Origin: Actibacterium sp.
GTDB taxonomy: Bacteria > Pseudomonadota > Alphaproteobacteria > Rhodobacterales > Rhodobacteraceae
NCBI GenBank assembly: GCA_016278325.1
Contig: JADQCB010000002.1
Coordinates: 310,001 to 374,000 of the forward strand
Direction of reading: 5' to 3'
DNA: 64,000 bases
The notes below the pieces were generated by a model that was not told the DNA's origin, ran no database searches, and saw only the letters and a program-made list of their open reading frames with translations. This document shows positions 6,310-15,394 of this stretch, in pieces. Both the position numbers and the translations under genes were made by a program. The stretch's first letter is position 1, and each line of letters starts with the position of its first letter.

Positions 6310-7407
6310 TCACGGCGCCCGCAGCATCCCGACATCCGCCTGCGCCACCGAGACCGACTTGGCAACGGCATAGCAGCGCATCCCGACCTTGAGCCCCAGC
6401 GCCTCGGCCGAGCGGTGGGTGATCCGCGCCAGCAAGGCTTCCCGGCCCACCAGGAGCTTGGCGATGACACCCGGACCACGGCCCATATGCAACTCGATCA
6501 GCGTGCCTTCGAGGATATTGAGCGCCGAGAGCCCCTGCGGACGGTCGCGCGACAGGATCACGTCCTGCGCGGCGATCCGCACCCGCAAAGGTGCCCCAAC
6601 GGCCGCCCCGATCGTCGGCAGGAACAGTGTCTGCCCCTCGCTGACAAGCTCGGTCAGCCCGTCGGGATGCTGCGCCACCACGCTTGCCGACAGGACAGAC
6701 CCCATCGCCCGCACCCCGAGCGCCGCGGCCAGATCCGGGTCGGACAGAATCTCCGCAGCCGCGCCGCTGCGGGTGATGGCGCCGGCTCGCAGCATGACGA
6801 CATTGTCGGCCAGCCGGGCCACCTCGGCCACCGCATGGCTGACATAGACGATCGGGATTCCGACCTCGTCGCGGATCCGCTCGATACAGGGCAGGATCTC
6901 GGCCTTGCTGGCCTCGTCCAGCGCCGCCAGCGGCTCATCCATCAGCAACAGGCGGGGGTCGCTCAACAGCGCGCGCGCCATCGCCACGCGCTGCGTCTCG
7001 CCCCCTGACAGCCCGGCGGTGCGCCGCCCCATCAGCCCGCCCAGACCCAGGGCGGCGACGACCTGGGCCCGGTCCGGCTGCCGCCCGGCGCGGCGTGCAC
7101 GTTTCTCGGCATAGGCCAGGTTTCCGGCCACGCTCAGATGCGGGAACAGCCGCGCATCCTGGAACACATAGCCGATGCCGCGCCGATGCGGCGGCACGAA
7201 CCCGCGGTGATCCTGCCAGGTATCGGAACCGAAGACGACCCGGCCGGTGGCGCCGGGCTCCAGCCCCGCGATCACCCGCAGCAGGGTCGACTTGCCGCTG
7301 CCCGAGGGGCCGAAAATCGCGGTCAGCCCCGCCGGTGCGAAGACGTGCTCCACCCGCAGCCTGAATGCGGGCAGCTGCAACGCGATATCGAGCGACAGCA
7401 CCGCCAT
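6310..7407 (-). CDS. modC: molybdate ABC transporter ATP-binding protein
   Basis: A 365-residue cytoplasmic ATPase that powers molybdate uptake with ModB and ModA. Walker A is GPSGSGKS (33-40), the signature LSGGETQ (133-139) and Walker B LLLMDEP (153-159). A C-terminal MOP domain of about 70 residues (NILEGTLIELHMGRG, RITHRSAEALGLKVG) binds molybdate and marks ModC against other importers. The ATG at 7407 follows the modB stop by four bases. It is the last gene of the modE-modA-modB-modC array and converges with the endonuclease/phosphatase gene. Confidence 0.95.
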   Translation of the reverse strand: MAVLSLDIALQLPAFRLRVEHVFAPAGLTAIFGPSGSGKSTLLRVIAGLEPGATGRVVFGSDTWQDHRGFVPPHRRGIGYVFQDARLFPHLSVAGNLAYAEKRARRAGRQPDRAQVVAALGLGGLMGRRTAGLSGGETQRVAMARALLSDPRLLLMDEPLAALDEASKAEILPCIERIRDEVGIPIVYVSHAVAEVARLADNVVMLRAGAITRSGAAAEILSDPDLAAALGVRAMGSVLSASVVAQHPDGLTELVSEGQTLFLPTIGAAVGAPLRVRIAAQDVILSRDRPQGLSALNILEGTLIELHMGRGPGVIAKLLVGREALLARITHRSAEALGLKVGMRCYAVAKSVSVAQADVGMLRAP

Positions 7408-7411
7408 CCCC

Positions 7412-8086
7412 TTACCGCAACCGGACCGGAAAGAAGCGGTTGATCGAGTAGACCGCCAGCAGCACCGCGAAGCTGAACACCAGCAACACTGCCGAAAGCG
7501 CATGGGCCTGGGCATAATCCAGCGTTTCGACATTCTCGAACACGGCGATCGAGACCACCCGCGTCTGTCCCGGAATGTTCCCGCCGACCATCAGGACCAC
7601 GCCGAACTCGCCGATCGTATGGGCGAAACTCAGCACCGTCGCGGTCAGGTATCCGCGCAGCGCCATCGGCGATGCGACGGTCAGGAACCGGTCCAGCGGC
7701 GATGCCCCGATCACCGCCGCAGCCTCCAGCGGGGCGCGGCCGATCGCTTCGAACGTCGCCTGAAGCGGTTGCACGGTGAAGGGCAGCGAATAGATCACCG
7801 AGGCCACCACCAGCCCCTGGAAGGAGAAGGTCAGGGCGGTTCCGGTCACGCGCAGCCAGGCCGCGCCCAGCGGGCTGTCGGGGCTGAAGAATATCAGCAG
7901 GTAGAAGCCCAGAACCGTCGGCGGCAGCACCAGCGGCAGCGCGGTTGCAGCCTCGACCACGGATTTCGCCCGCCTTGGCGTATGCGCCAGCCACCAGGCC
8001 AGCGGCGTGCCGACGAGAAGCAGGATCACGGTCGTGACCGACGCGAGCTTCAGCGTCAGCAGCAGCGGCCCGGTTTCGATCGGCAT
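7412..8086 (-). CDS. modB: molybdate ABC transporter permease
   Basis: A 224-residue inner-membrane permease with five to six helices. The EAA-type loop contacting ModC is seen as EAAAVIGASPLDRFLTVASP, and ALPLVLPPTVLGFYLL is typical of ModB. The membrane segment SFAHTIGEFGVVLMVGGN is the conserved family signature. It sits 12 bases after modA and just before modC. The length equals the family norm and the start ATG has GGCGGAG upstream. Confidence 0.95.
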   Translation of the reverse strand: MPIETGPLLLTLKLASVTTVILLLVGTPLAWWLAHTPRRAKSVVEAATALPLVLPPTVLGFYLLIFFSPDSPLGAAWLRVTGTALTFSFQGLVVASVIYSLPFTVQPLQATFEAIGRAPLEAAAVIGASPLDRFLTVASPMALRGYLTATVLSFAHTIGEFGVVLMVGGNIPGQTRVVSIAVFENVETLDYAQAHALSAVLLVFSFAVLLAVYSINRFFPVRLR

Positions 8087-8098
8087 TGTCGCTCCGCC

Positions 8099-8845
8099 CT
8101 ATTCGGTCATGTATCCGTAGGTTTCGATCACGGCCTGGGCGGCATCGGAGCCCAGATAATCCAGAAAGGCGCGTGCCGCCGGGTTGTCGGCCGCGCGGGC
8201 CAGAAGAACCGCGTCCTGGCGGATCGGATCATGAAGGCTGGCCGGCACCGCCCAGAGGCTGCCGGGCTGTTCGTTGCGCGGTGACACCGCGTGCGACCGC
8301 GCAACGAGGCCCAGCTCGGCATTGCCGGTGGCGACCATGGAAAAGGCCTGCCCGGCATTCTGTCCCATCACGATCCTGTCTTTCACCTCTGCCAAGAGGC
8401 CCAGGTTTTCCAGGGCCTGCCGGGCCGCCCGCCCGTAGGGCGCGAGATCGGGGTTGGCGATGGCGATATGGCGGTAATCGCCAGCGGCGATTGCCGCGGC
8501 GCCGTCCGCACCGATCCGGTCGGGATCCGGGCTCCACAGCACCAGTTGGCCGGTTGCATAAGTAAAGCGCGATCCGGCGACGGCATGGCCCATCGCTTCC
8601 AGCCGCGCGGGGCGTTCCTGGTCCGCCGCAAGCATCATGTCAAAGGGCGCCCCCTTGGTAACCTGGGCGAAGAGCTGGCCGGTCGCGCCGGTGACGATTT
8701 TCAGCTCGTGGCCGGTGGCACGCTCGAAGTCGGATTCCAGCCGCGCCGCCGCCTCGGCGAAATTGGACGCGACGGCGACCAGGGCCTCGGCGGCGCGCGC
8801 CGGTCCGGGGCCCAGCATCGCCGCGGCGACAAGCGCAAGAAGCAT
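8099..8845 (-). CDS. modA: molybdate ABC transporter substrate-binding protein
   Basis: A 248-residue periplasmic protein that captures molybdate or tungstate. A signal peptide precedes the cleavage region ARAAEA (MLLALVAAAMLGPGPARA). The mature start VAVASNFAEAAARLESDF, followed by GATGQLFAQVTKGAPFDMMLAADQ and later GNAELGLVARSHAV, is typical ModA. The start at 8845 gives the cleanest leader; the frame stays open further upstream but without signal character. A possible Mo-responsive inverted repeat lies 84-109 bases before it, at the end of modE. Confidence 0.93.
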   Translation of the reverse strand: MLLALVAAAMLGPGPARAAEALVAVASNFAEAAARLESDFERATGHELKIVTGATGQLFAQVTKGAPFDMMLAADQERPARLEAMGHAVAGSRFTYATGQLVLWSPDPDRIGADGAAAIAAGDYRHIAIANPDLAPYGRAARQALENLGLLAEVKDRIVMGQNAGQAFSMVATGNAELGLVARSHAVSPRNEQPGSLWAVPASLHDPIRQDAVLLARAADNPAARAFLDYLGSDAAQAVIETYGYMTE

Positions 8846-8928
8846 CAATCTGGGGGGCCTGTGCAAGGTTCCGGACTCCGGTCGATATGTCTGGTCGGAA
8901 ACATCACCCACGCCCGATGCCGGGTCAA

Positions 8929-8954
8929 CCGATATTTTTATGCCGACATATCGG
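8929..8954. promoter_or_regulatory. inverted repeat CCGATAT-N12-ATATCGG, candidate Mo-box
   Basis: Perfect 7-base arms at 8929-8935 and 8948-8954, at the very 3' end of the modE-like gene and upstream of modA. ModE proteins bind AT-rich inverted repeats in front of mod operons, so autogenous control of modABC from here is plausible. The match to a known Mo-box consensus was not tested. Confidence 0.4.
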
Positions 8955-9315
8955 CCAGCAGATCCCGCAGCGCGGCGATCTCTTCGGCGCCGGCATCCCG
9001 GCAGGCGGCTTCGAGCGCGCGATAATGGTGCAGCACCGCCGCGCCGGTCCGGGTCAGCGATGCGCCCCCGCCTTGCGGCCCGCCGCGCGTGCTTTGCACC
9101 AGCGGCGCCTCGAATGTCGTGTTCAGGGTCTCTACCAGCATCCAGGCGCGCTTGTAGCTCATCCGCATCGCGCGCCCGGCCGCCGAGATCGAGCCGGTAT
9201 CGCGGATCAGTTCCAGCAAATCCGCCTTGCCGGGGCCGATCATCGCGTCGTCGTCGAAGACCACCCGCAGCCGCAACCGGGGGGATGCACGGGACGGGGT
9301 CCTGGTCATGGTCAT
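8938..9315 (-). CDS. modE: ModE-like molybdate-responsive regulator, N-terminal domain only
   Basis: A 125-residue winged helix-turn-helix protein: LLELIRDTGSISAAGRAMRM then SYKRAWMLVETLNTTFEAPL, followed by TRGGPQGGGASLTRTG, the fingerprint of the ModE DNA-binding domain. Full ModE (about 260 residues) carries two C-terminal MOP domains that sense molybdate; these are absent here. Such short forms occur in alphaproteobacteria; if molybdate-responsive, they need another way to sense it. Its position directly upstream of modA supports a role in controlling the transporter. The ATG at 9315 is chosen from a run of ATG codons. Confidence 0.85.
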   Translation of the reverse strand: MTMTRTPSRASPRLRLRVVFDDDAMIGPGKADLLELIRDTGSISAAGRAMRMSYKRAWMLVETLNTTFEAPLVQSTRGGPQGGGASLTRTGAAVLHHYRALEAACRDAGAEEIAALRDLLADMSA

Positions 9316-9334
9316 GTCGCTCTCACGGGCTCAT

Positions 9335-9352
9335 GGGGCCACGCGCGGCCCC
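9335..9352. terminator. small GC hairpin between the ThuA-like gene and modE
   Basis: GGGGCC (9335-9340) pairs with GGCCCC (9347-9352) over six bases. It lies in the 100-base gap on the minus-strand path from the ThuA-like gene into modE and may separate the two units. There is no clear T-run, so the call is weak. Confidence 0.3.
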
Positions 9353-9415
9353 GGAATGGGACCCATGCTATAATCTCGGGCCTGCCCCCGCCACCGGATT
9401 CGGGGCATTGCGCGA

Positions 9416-10141
9416 TCAGCCCTCCGCGTCGGCCGCCGCCTTGCCTTCGGCCGCCCATCGGGCGCCGCGGCGGATGATTTCGGTTACCTGCGGCACGTTG
9501 AGATCGTCCAGCGTATGCCCGATCGAGCAATAGAACACCCGGCCCTTGTCCCAGCGCCGTTTCCAGACGACCGGGATCACCGTGCCCTCGATCCACCACA
9601 GATGCTCGCCCGAGAATGTCGTGGTCGCCAGCACCTCGTTCGACGGGTCCACCAGCATGTAATACTGTTCCGAGAACAGGCGGAAACTGCCGATCCCCTG
9701 CATGATCGGGTCGCCCGGCCGGGTGACGGTGACATCGTAATCCACATAATCGTCACAGGGCACGGGGTTGTCGGGCCAGCCCGGCGGATGCGCCACGAAC
9801 TGCCCGCCGATCAGGAAGTGATAGCTTGGCCGGTCGCGAAAGGCATCGCCCATATGGCCATGCCATCCGGCGAGTCCGCAGCCGTTGCCGACCAGCTTCA
9901 GCAGCCCGTCCTCCTGCGCCTTGGTCATGTTGCCGAATTCCGGCCGGTGCGCCGAGCGCGCCGAGGACCAGATCGGCACGATCAGGTCCAGATCCGCCAG
10001 GCTGTCCGGGGCGGCCAAAGGCTCCAGCGTGTCATGGACATCCACCTCGAACCCGTCCCTGCGAAGCAGTGCGGCGCACCAATCGCCGAAATCCGTGGGG
10101 CTATGGCCCTGCCAGCCCCCGACAAAAAGCGCGGCTTTCAT
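9416..10141 (-). CDS. ThuA-like domain protein
   Basis: A 241-residue cytoplasmic protein with the class-I-glutamine-amidotransferase-like fold of ThuA: it starts MKAALFVGGWQGHSPTDF, has a GCGLAGWHGHMGDAF stretch in place of the nucleophile elbow, and ends with GRVFYCSIGHTLDDL. ThuA proteins act in utilisation of trehalose and other sugars, reportedly on 3-keto-sugar intermediates, but the chemistry is not settled. The ATG at 10141 overlaps the stop of the upstream dehydrogenase gene (ATGA), so it closes the sugar importer operon. An SDR/oxidoreductase-rich context fits a role on an oxidised sugar. Confidence 0.85.
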   Translation of the reverse strand: MKAALFVGGWQGHSPTDFGDWCAALLRRDGFEVDVHDTLEPLAAPDSLADLDLIVPIWSSARSAHRPEFGNMTKAQEDGLLKLVGNGCGLAGWHGHMGDAFRDRPSYHFLIGGQFVAHPPGWPDNPVPCDDYVDYDVTVTRPGDPIMQGIGSFRLFSEQYYMLVDPSNEVLATTTFSGEHLWWIEGTVIPVVWKRRWDKGRVFYCSIGHTLDDLNVPQVTEIIRRGARWAAEGKAAADAEG

Positions 10142-11010
10142 TCTTTGCGTCCTCGCATGTAATTGACGACAGAGGCCATGTCGCGCGCGCCGAACCCGCC
10201 GGACATGGCGGAGCGGAGAATATCCAGGTTGATCCGGGTTTGCGGCATGGCGACGCCGGTCGCGGTTGCCAGATCCAGTGCCAGGGTCAGATCCTTGGCC
10301 GCCAGATCCACGGTAAAAGTGACATCCTGCGCCGCCTCGTCCAGGTAAAGGGCACGGCGATAATGCAGCATCGGCGCCGCGGCGGCCGAGCTTTCGAACA
10401 CGTCGAAGGCGCGCGCGGGCTCGATGCCGGCGCTCTCGGCCAGGGTCAGCGCCTCGGCCACGGTCTGGTTCAGCCCGTGGATCAGCATGTTCACCGCCAG
10501 CTTCATCGCCGCGCCGGCGCCGCTTCTGCCCAGCCAAATCGTCTGCCGGCCCATCGCGTCGAAGACGGGGCCAAGCCGCGCGGCAAGCGAGTCATCCGCC
10601 CCCGCCATGATCAGCAGTTGCGCGTCCGCCGCCGCCGCCGTCGCGCCGGACACCGGCGCATCGACGAAACGCTTGCCCCGCGCGCCCGCGGCGGCGGCCA
10701 GTTCGGCCACCAGCCCCGGGCTCATCGTGCCCATTTCGACCAGCAGATCGGCACCGGATGCCGCGATCAGCCCGTTTTCACCAAGATAGACGCTGTGCGC
10801 CGCCTCATCATTGGCCAGCATCGAGATGACAAGCTCGCAACCCGCTGCCAGCTCTGCCGGCGTTGGGGCAATATCCGCCCCGATCCGCGATGCCAGCTCC
10901 TCGGCGGGCCCGGCGCTGCGGTTCCACACGCTCAGCTCATGGCCGGCGCGGGCGCAATTTTCGGCCATCCGGGCGCCCATCCGGCCAAGTCCGGCGAAAC
11001 CCACGCGCAT
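10138..11010 (-). CDS. NAD(P)-dependent beta-hydroxyacid dehydrogenase (3-hydroxyisobutyrate dehydrogenase family)
   Basis: A 290-residue oxidoreductase. The N-terminal Rossmann motif is GFAGLGRMGARMAEN; the substrate motif is DAPVSGATAAA (117-127); and the catalytic Lys170 lies in GAGAAMKLAVNMLIHG. These are the diagnostic elements of the 3-hydroxyisobutyrate/tartronate-semialdehyde reductase group. Which beta-hydroxyacid is used is unknown. The gene follows the ABC ATPase by two bases and overlaps the ThuA-like gene by four, so all belong to one transcript. A role in converting a sugar-acid intermediate is inferred from that context. Confidence 0.9.
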   Translation of the reverse strand: MRVGFAGLGRMGARMAENCARAGHELSVWNRSAGPAEELASRIGADIAPTPAELAAGCELVISMLANDEAAHSVYLGENGLIAASGADLLVEMGTMSPGLVAELAAAAGARGKRFVDAPVSGATAAAADAQLLIMAGADDSLAARLGPVFDAMGRQTIWLGRSGAGAAMKLAVNMLIHGLNQTVAEALTLAESAGIEPARAFDVFESSAAAAPMLHYRRALYLDEAAQDVTFTVDLAAKDLTLALDLATATGVAMPQTRINLDILRSAMSGGFGARDMASVVNYMRGRKE

Positions 11011-11012
11011 CG

Positions 11013-12533
11013 CTATGCCACCCGGCTGTTTTCGCTCAGACCCGAGATTGCCTGCACCAGGTTGTCCTCGGTCACCTCGTCGGCGGTGAAGATGCGCATG
11101 AGTTTTCCGCTATACATCGCCGCCACGCGGTCGGACACGCGCAGAACCTCGGGCATTTCAGAGCTGATGACGATCACCGCATAGCCCGATTTCGCCAGTT
11201 CGCGGATCAGGTTGTGGATTTCCGACTTGGAGCCGACATCGATGCCGCGGGTCGGTTCGTCCACGATCAGCACCTCGGGACGCATCGACAACCATTTCCC
11301 GATCACGATCTTCTGCTGGTTGCCGCCCGACAGGTTGCCCACCAGCTGGCGCCAGCTTGGCGTCTTGATGTCGAGCCGGTCGCGATACTGGTCGAAAATC
11401 GCGATTTCGGCGCCGTCGGACACGAACGGCCCGGCGGTCAGGTCGTCCACCTGCGGCAGGGTGATGTTGTCGCGACAGTTCATGCCCAGTATCAGGCCCT
11501 GGCTCTTGCGGTCTTCCGGCACCAGCGACAGCCCGTGGGCGATCGCGTCCATCGGCGAATGGATCGTGACCTCCCTGCCCTTCAGCAGGATCTTGCCCGC
11601 CGTCGGCGTGCGCAGCCCGAACAGGGTTTCCGCGATCTCGGTCCGGCCGGCACCGACCAGGCCGTAAAAGCCCAGCACCTCGCCGGCCCGCAGGTCGAAG
11701 CTGACATCGTGGAACAACTTGCCACAGCTCAGCCCCCGGACTTCCAGCGCCACGTCGCCTAACTCCACATGCTCGGCGTTGCGCGACAGGTCCAGGCTGC
11801 GGCCGATCATCAGCCGGGTGACCTCGTCCTCGTCGGTTTCGGCCGTCTTCAGCGTGCCCCGATACGCGCCGTCGCGCAGCACGCTGATACGGTCGGAAAT
11901 CCTGAAGATCTCTTCCATCCGGTGCGATATGTAGACGATGCCGACGCCCTGCTTTCGCAGATCGGCGATCACCTCGAACAGCACGACCTTTTCCGCATCG
12001 GTCAGCGAGGCGGTCGGCTCGTCGAAAATCACCGCCTTGGCGTCCACCGTCAGGGCGCGGGCGATCTCGACCATCTGCATGTTGGCAATCGACAACTCGC
12101 CAACGATCGCCCCGGACCCGAAGCCGCAGTTCAGACGTTTCAGGATCGCGTCCGAGTCGGCATGGAGCCTGGTCCAGTCGACCCGGCCGAAACTCTTTCG
12201 CGGCAATTGGCCGAGATAGATGTTCTCGGCCACCGAAAGCTCTTCGGCCAGGCTGAGCTCCTGGTGGATGAAGACCACGCCCTTGGCCTTGGCATCCATC
12301 GGAGAGCCCATCACCACCGGCTCGTCGCCGATGAAGATCCGGCCCTCGTTGGGCTGGTGCAACCCGCCCAACACCTTCATCAGGGTGGATTTGCCGGCGC
12401 CGTTCTCGCCCATCAGGGCGTGAACCTCGCCCGGCATCACCGACAACGACACCCCGTCCAGCGCCCGAACCCCGGGAAAGGTCTTGACGATTCCTTCCAG
12501 CCGCAAGGCCGGTTTGCGATCCTGATCGGTCAT
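11013..12533 (-). CDS. CUT2-type sugar ABC transporter, double ATPase (RbsA/MglA-like)
   Basis: A 506-residue protein with two tandem nucleotide-binding domains, typical of ribose/xylose/inositol-class importers. The first half has Walker A GENGAGKST and Walker B AVIFDEPTASL. The second half has the usual degenerate P-loop GLVGAGRTE, the signature LSGGNQQK and Walker B LIVDEPTRGIDVG. It starts at 12533, overlapping the upstream permease stop by four bases (ATGA). It provides energy for the two permeases encoded directly upstream. The transported sugar is unknown. Confidence 0.95.
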   Translation of the reverse strand: MTDQDRKPALRLEGIVKTFPGVRALDGVSLSVMPGEVHALMGENGAGKSTLMKVLGGLHQPNEGRIFIGDEPVVMGSPMDAKAKGVVFIHQELSLAEELSVAENIYLGQLPRKSFGRVDWTRLHADSDAILKRLNCGFGSGAIVGELSIANMQMVEIARALTVDAKAVIFDEPTASLTDAEKVVLFEVIADLRKQGVGIVYISHRMEEIFRISDRISVLRDGAYRGTLKTAETDEDEVTRLMIGRSLDLSRNAEHVELGDVALEVRGLSCGKLFHDVSFDLRAGEVLGFYGLVGAGRTEIAETLFGLRTPTAGKILLKGREVTIHSPMDAIAHGLSLVPEDRKSQGLILGMNCRDNITLPQVDDLTAGPFVSDGAEIAIFDQYRDRLDIKTPSWRQLVGNLSGGNQQKIVIGKWLSMRPEVLIVDEPTRGIDVGSKSEIHNLIRELAKSGYAVIVISSEMPEVLRVSDRVAAMYSGKLMRIFTADEVTEDNLVQAISGLSENSRVA

Positions 12534-13531
12534 AGTTTCAGATCCTCCGCGCCCTTGCGGTTGAGTTGCTTGTCGAGATACAGCACGACGATCAGGATCG
12601 AGCCGATGACCAGACTGACCATCGCCGTGTCCGCGCCGATATGGCCCAGCCCCTTGCGCAGCAGCTGGATCGCGATGACCCCGCCGAAGGTCGCGATCAC
12701 CGACCCCTTGCCGCCGGTCAGCTTGGTGCCGCCCAGCACCACCGCGGTGATGACCCAAAGCTCGTAGAGCATCCCGTCATTGGGGTTGACCGAACCGCTG
12801 GCCGAATAGAACACCACCGAACTGAGCGCGGCCAGAAAGCCGATGATGACGAAATTGATCATCATGTGCGGCCCGACCCTGATCCCGGCATTCACCGCCG
12901 CCTCGCGGTTGTCGCCCACCGCATAGACATTGCGGCCATGGATCGTCTTGTTCAGGATCCACCAAACGATGGCCGTGCAGGCGATTAGAACCAGCGACGG
13001 CGTTTGCAGCCCGAAAACGCTGGCCTGGGCCATATCGACCATGGTCCAGTTGAGGTGAAAGGTCGGTTGCTCGCCGTTATACATGAACACCAGGCCGCGA
13101 AAGCCCAGCATCGAGCCCAGCGTGACGATGAAGGCGTCCACCCCGGTCTTCCACACGATCAACCCGTTGATCGCGCCCAGCGCCATGCCGGTCAGCAAGG
13201 CCAGCGCCCAGGATATCGGGATCACCCAGTCGCCCAGCGGGGCGAACACCGCCCAGCCCATGGAATCGAGCATCACGACGGCGCTGAGCGCGAAAATCGC
13301 GCCCACCGACAGGTCGATATTGCCGTTGATCATGACCATCGTCATGCCCAGCGCGATGATCCCGATCGGCGCCGATTGCTTGAGCAGCAGCAGCATGTTC
13401 TCGAGATCCATGAAGGCGTTCTCGGACAGCGACAGGAAATGCCCCGCGACGCTGAAGAAGATCAATTCCAGCACGATGAATCCCCAGATCGCGCCGTCCT
13501 TGATCAATCGTGCCCGTGTATCTTTCTGCAT
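12530..13531 (-). CDS. CUT2-type sugar ABC transporter permease (RbsC-like)
   Basis: A 333-residue inner-membrane permease with 8-10 helices. The hallmark segments of the RbsC family are present: GMTMVMINGNIDLSVGAIFALSA (split by the membrane), GLIVWKTGVDAFIVTLG and AVGDNREAAVNAGI, followed by AVVLGGTKLTGGKGS. It lies between the second permease gene (11 bases upstream) and the ATPase (4-base overlap). Two different permeases per operon indicate a heterodimeric channel. Confidence 0.94.
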   Translation of the reverse strand: MQKDTRARLIKDGAIWGFIVLELIFFSVAGHFLSLSENAFMDLENMLLLLKQSAPIGIIALGMTMVMINGNIDLSVGAIFALSAVVMLDSMGWAVFAPLGDWVIPISWALALLTGMALGAINGLIVWKTGVDAFIVTLGSMLGFRGLVFMYNGEQPTFHLNWTMVDMAQASVFGLQTPSLVLIACTAIVWWILNKTIHGRNVYAVGDNREAAVNAGIRVGPHMMINFVIIGFLAALSSVVFYSASGSVNPNDGMLYELWVITAVVLGGTKLTGGKGSVIATFGGVIAIQLLRKGLGHIGADTAMVSLVIGSILIVVLYLDKQLNRKGAEDLKL

Positions 13532-13542
13532 GATCCGCTCCC

Positions 13543-14517
13543 TCAGGCGATCGGTGACAGGATGCGGCCGCGCTTGGCCGCGACATCGAGCCAGACGGCA
13601 AGGATGATGATGATCCAGGTGACGACGTACTGAACGTAGAATTCCAGCCCGACCAATAACAGACCGTTCTGGATGAAACCGAGGATCAACACCCCGACCA
13701 CCGTCTTGAACACGGTGCCCGACCCGCCCAGCAACGACGCGCCGCCAAGGATCACGGCGGCCAGAACCTCAAGCTCCAGCCCCTGGCCCACCGTGTTCTG
13801 GCTGCCCAGCGACCGGCTGGCCTGAAGCAGGCCGGCGGTGGCGACGCAGAAGGAGGAGACGAGGTAGGTCATGAACACGACCCGCGCGCGCGGAATGCCC
13901 GAAAAGATCGCCGCGGTGCCATTGCCGCCCACCGCATAGACCTTTCGTCCGAACGGCGTCTTGGCCAGGGTCACGCCCAGCACGAGCGCAAGCAGGCCGA
14001 ATATCAGGATCGGGCCGGGAATCCCCAGCACCGAGCCGCGGCCGATGCCCCCGAACCAGGTGCCGGCCTTGTCGGCGATATCCATGTTCTTGCCGCCCGA
14101 ATAGGTCAGGGTCAGCCCGTGTATCGCCGACAGCATCCCCAGGGTGACGATCAGCGAGTTGAGCCGAAGATACCCCACCAGGAACCCGATCAACGCCCCC
14201 AGCGCCAGGGTCATCGCGAACATCGCCGGGATCGCCAGCGCCGGTCCCAGCTTGTCGTGCAGATCCAGCACGACGATGGTCGAGAACGACATCATCGAGC
14301 CCACCGAAAGATCCAGGTTGCCGCTGATGACCACGAAAGTGACACCCAGCGCCATCACCCCCAGGATCGCCGAAGAACGGACCACCCCCAGGATGTTGTC
14401 GATCGCGACGAACCGATGATTGGCCAGCGCGAAACCGATCATGAACAGCACGAAGGCCACAAGGATGCCCTGCCGCGCAAGGAATGCGCCGACTTGCTTC
14501 GTTCGCTCGTCTGCCAT
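13543..14517 (-). CDS. CUT2-type sugar ABC transporter permease (RbsC-like), second subunit
   Basis: A 324-residue permease paralogous to its downstream neighbour: GVTFVVISGNLDLSVGSMMS, LRLNSLIVTLGMLSAIHGLT, AVGGNGTAAIFSGI and AVILGGASLLGGSGT. About nine transmembrane helices are predicted by eye. GGAGGAG lies ten bases before the ATG at 14517. It is separated from the upstream SDR gene by only 40 bases, so it belongs to the importer/dehydrogenase operon. Confidence 0.94.
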   Translation of the reverse strand: MADERTKQVGAFLARQGILVAFVLFMIGFALANHRFVAIDNILGVVRSSAILGVMALGVTFVVISGNLDLSVGSMMSFSTIVVLDLHDKLGPALAIPAMFAMTLALGALIGFLVGYLRLNSLIVTLGMLSAIHGLTLTYSGGKNMDIADKAGTWFGGIGRGSVLGIPGPILIFGLLALVLGVTLAKTPFGRKVYAVGGNGTAAIFSGIPRARVVFMTYLVSSFCVATAGLLQASRSLGSQNTVGQGLELEVLAAVILGGASLLGGSGTVFKTVVGVLILGFIQNGLLLVGLEFYVQYVVTWIIIILAVWLDVAAKRGRILSPIA

Positions 14518-14557
14518 TTCGCTTTTCTCCTCCGCAATCCGGTCCGGGCCGGCGGCC

Positions 14558-15355
14558 TCAGACCAGGGTCATTCCCCCGTCGATCATGACGATCTGCCCG
14601 GTCATGTAATCGCTTTCCGGGGCCGCCAGGAACGTTGTCGTGCCGGTAATGTCGCGCGGCTGCGCGACGCGGCCTTTCAGGATATCGGCCGCGAATTCCT
14701 CCATCGCCTGGCCGGGGCGCTCGGCGGCGCCGATATTCATCAGGTCGCGGTCCACCTCTTCCCACATCTCGGTGGCCACCACGCCCGGGGCAAAGCCGGT
14801 GACGGTGATGGCATGCTTGGCCAGGTCCCGCGCGCCCGATTGCGTCAGCGAAACCACCGCCCATTTCGACGCGCAATAGGGCGCGACATTGTCGAAACCC
14901 TGCCGCGAGGCGATCGAGGCGGTGTTGACGATCTTGCCGCCGGAGCCCTGCGCGATCATCTGCCGCGCGGCCTCTTGCATGCCGATGAGCACACCCAGGC
15001 CGTTGACCTTCATTATCGTGGACCAGTTGTCCTCGGTCACGTCCATGAAATTCATCGGCCTGTTGATGCCGGCATTGTTGAACTTCACGTCCAGCTTTCC
15101 GAAGGCGTCCACGGTCTTGCCGATCATCGCGCGTACCTGGGCGCGGTCGGTGACATCGACCCTGGCCCATGTGACCCCGCCGCCCCCTGTGGCGGCGCGT
15201 TCGGCATTGGCCGCGGCCACCTCCGCCACCTTGTCGCCGTTGATATCGGCGAAACAGACATCCGCGCCCTCATCGAGCAGCGCTTCGCCAATGGCCCGAC
15301 CGATCCCCTGGGCGGCGCCGGTTACGATACAGGAGCGTCCGGACACACGGCCCAT
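14558..15355 (-). CDS. SDR family oxidoreductase inside the CUT2 sugar operon
   Basis: A 265-residue classical short-chain dehydrogenase. The NAD(P)-binding motif is TGAAQGIGRAIG, NNAGINRP marks strand 4, and the catalytic Ser and Tyr-x3-Lys are in NTASIASRQG and YCASKWAVV. The acidic residue in FADINGD favours NAD over NADP. The ATG at 15355 has GGAGG nine bases upstream. Its position between the binding protein and the permeases, and its similarity to the SDR at 18465 in the divergent arm (shared pattern TEDNW/DEDNW, GMQE-AARQMI), suggest the two act on related sugar or polyol substrates. The substrate itself is not readable. Confidence 0.92.
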   Translation of the reverse strand: MGRVSGRSCIVTGAAQGIGRAIGEALLDEGADVCFADINGDKVAEVAAANAERAATGGGGVTWARVDVTDRAQVRAMIGKTVDAFGKLDVKFNNAGINRPMNFMDVTEDNWSTIMKVNGLGVLIGMQEAARQMIAQGSGGKIVNTASIASRQGFDNVAPYCASKWAVVSLTQSGARDLAKHAITVTGFAPGVVATEMWEEVDRDLMNIGAAERPGQAMEEFAADILKGRVAQPRDITGTTTFLAAPESDYMTGQIVMIDGGMTLV

Positions 15356-15394
15356 GATGCCCTCCAGCAATTCGTGAAAAATGACAGGATGAAA

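Noticed and set aside
9366-9376. TATAAT-like hexamer on the plus strand
   Set aside because: No plus-strand gene starts downstream; probably chance.
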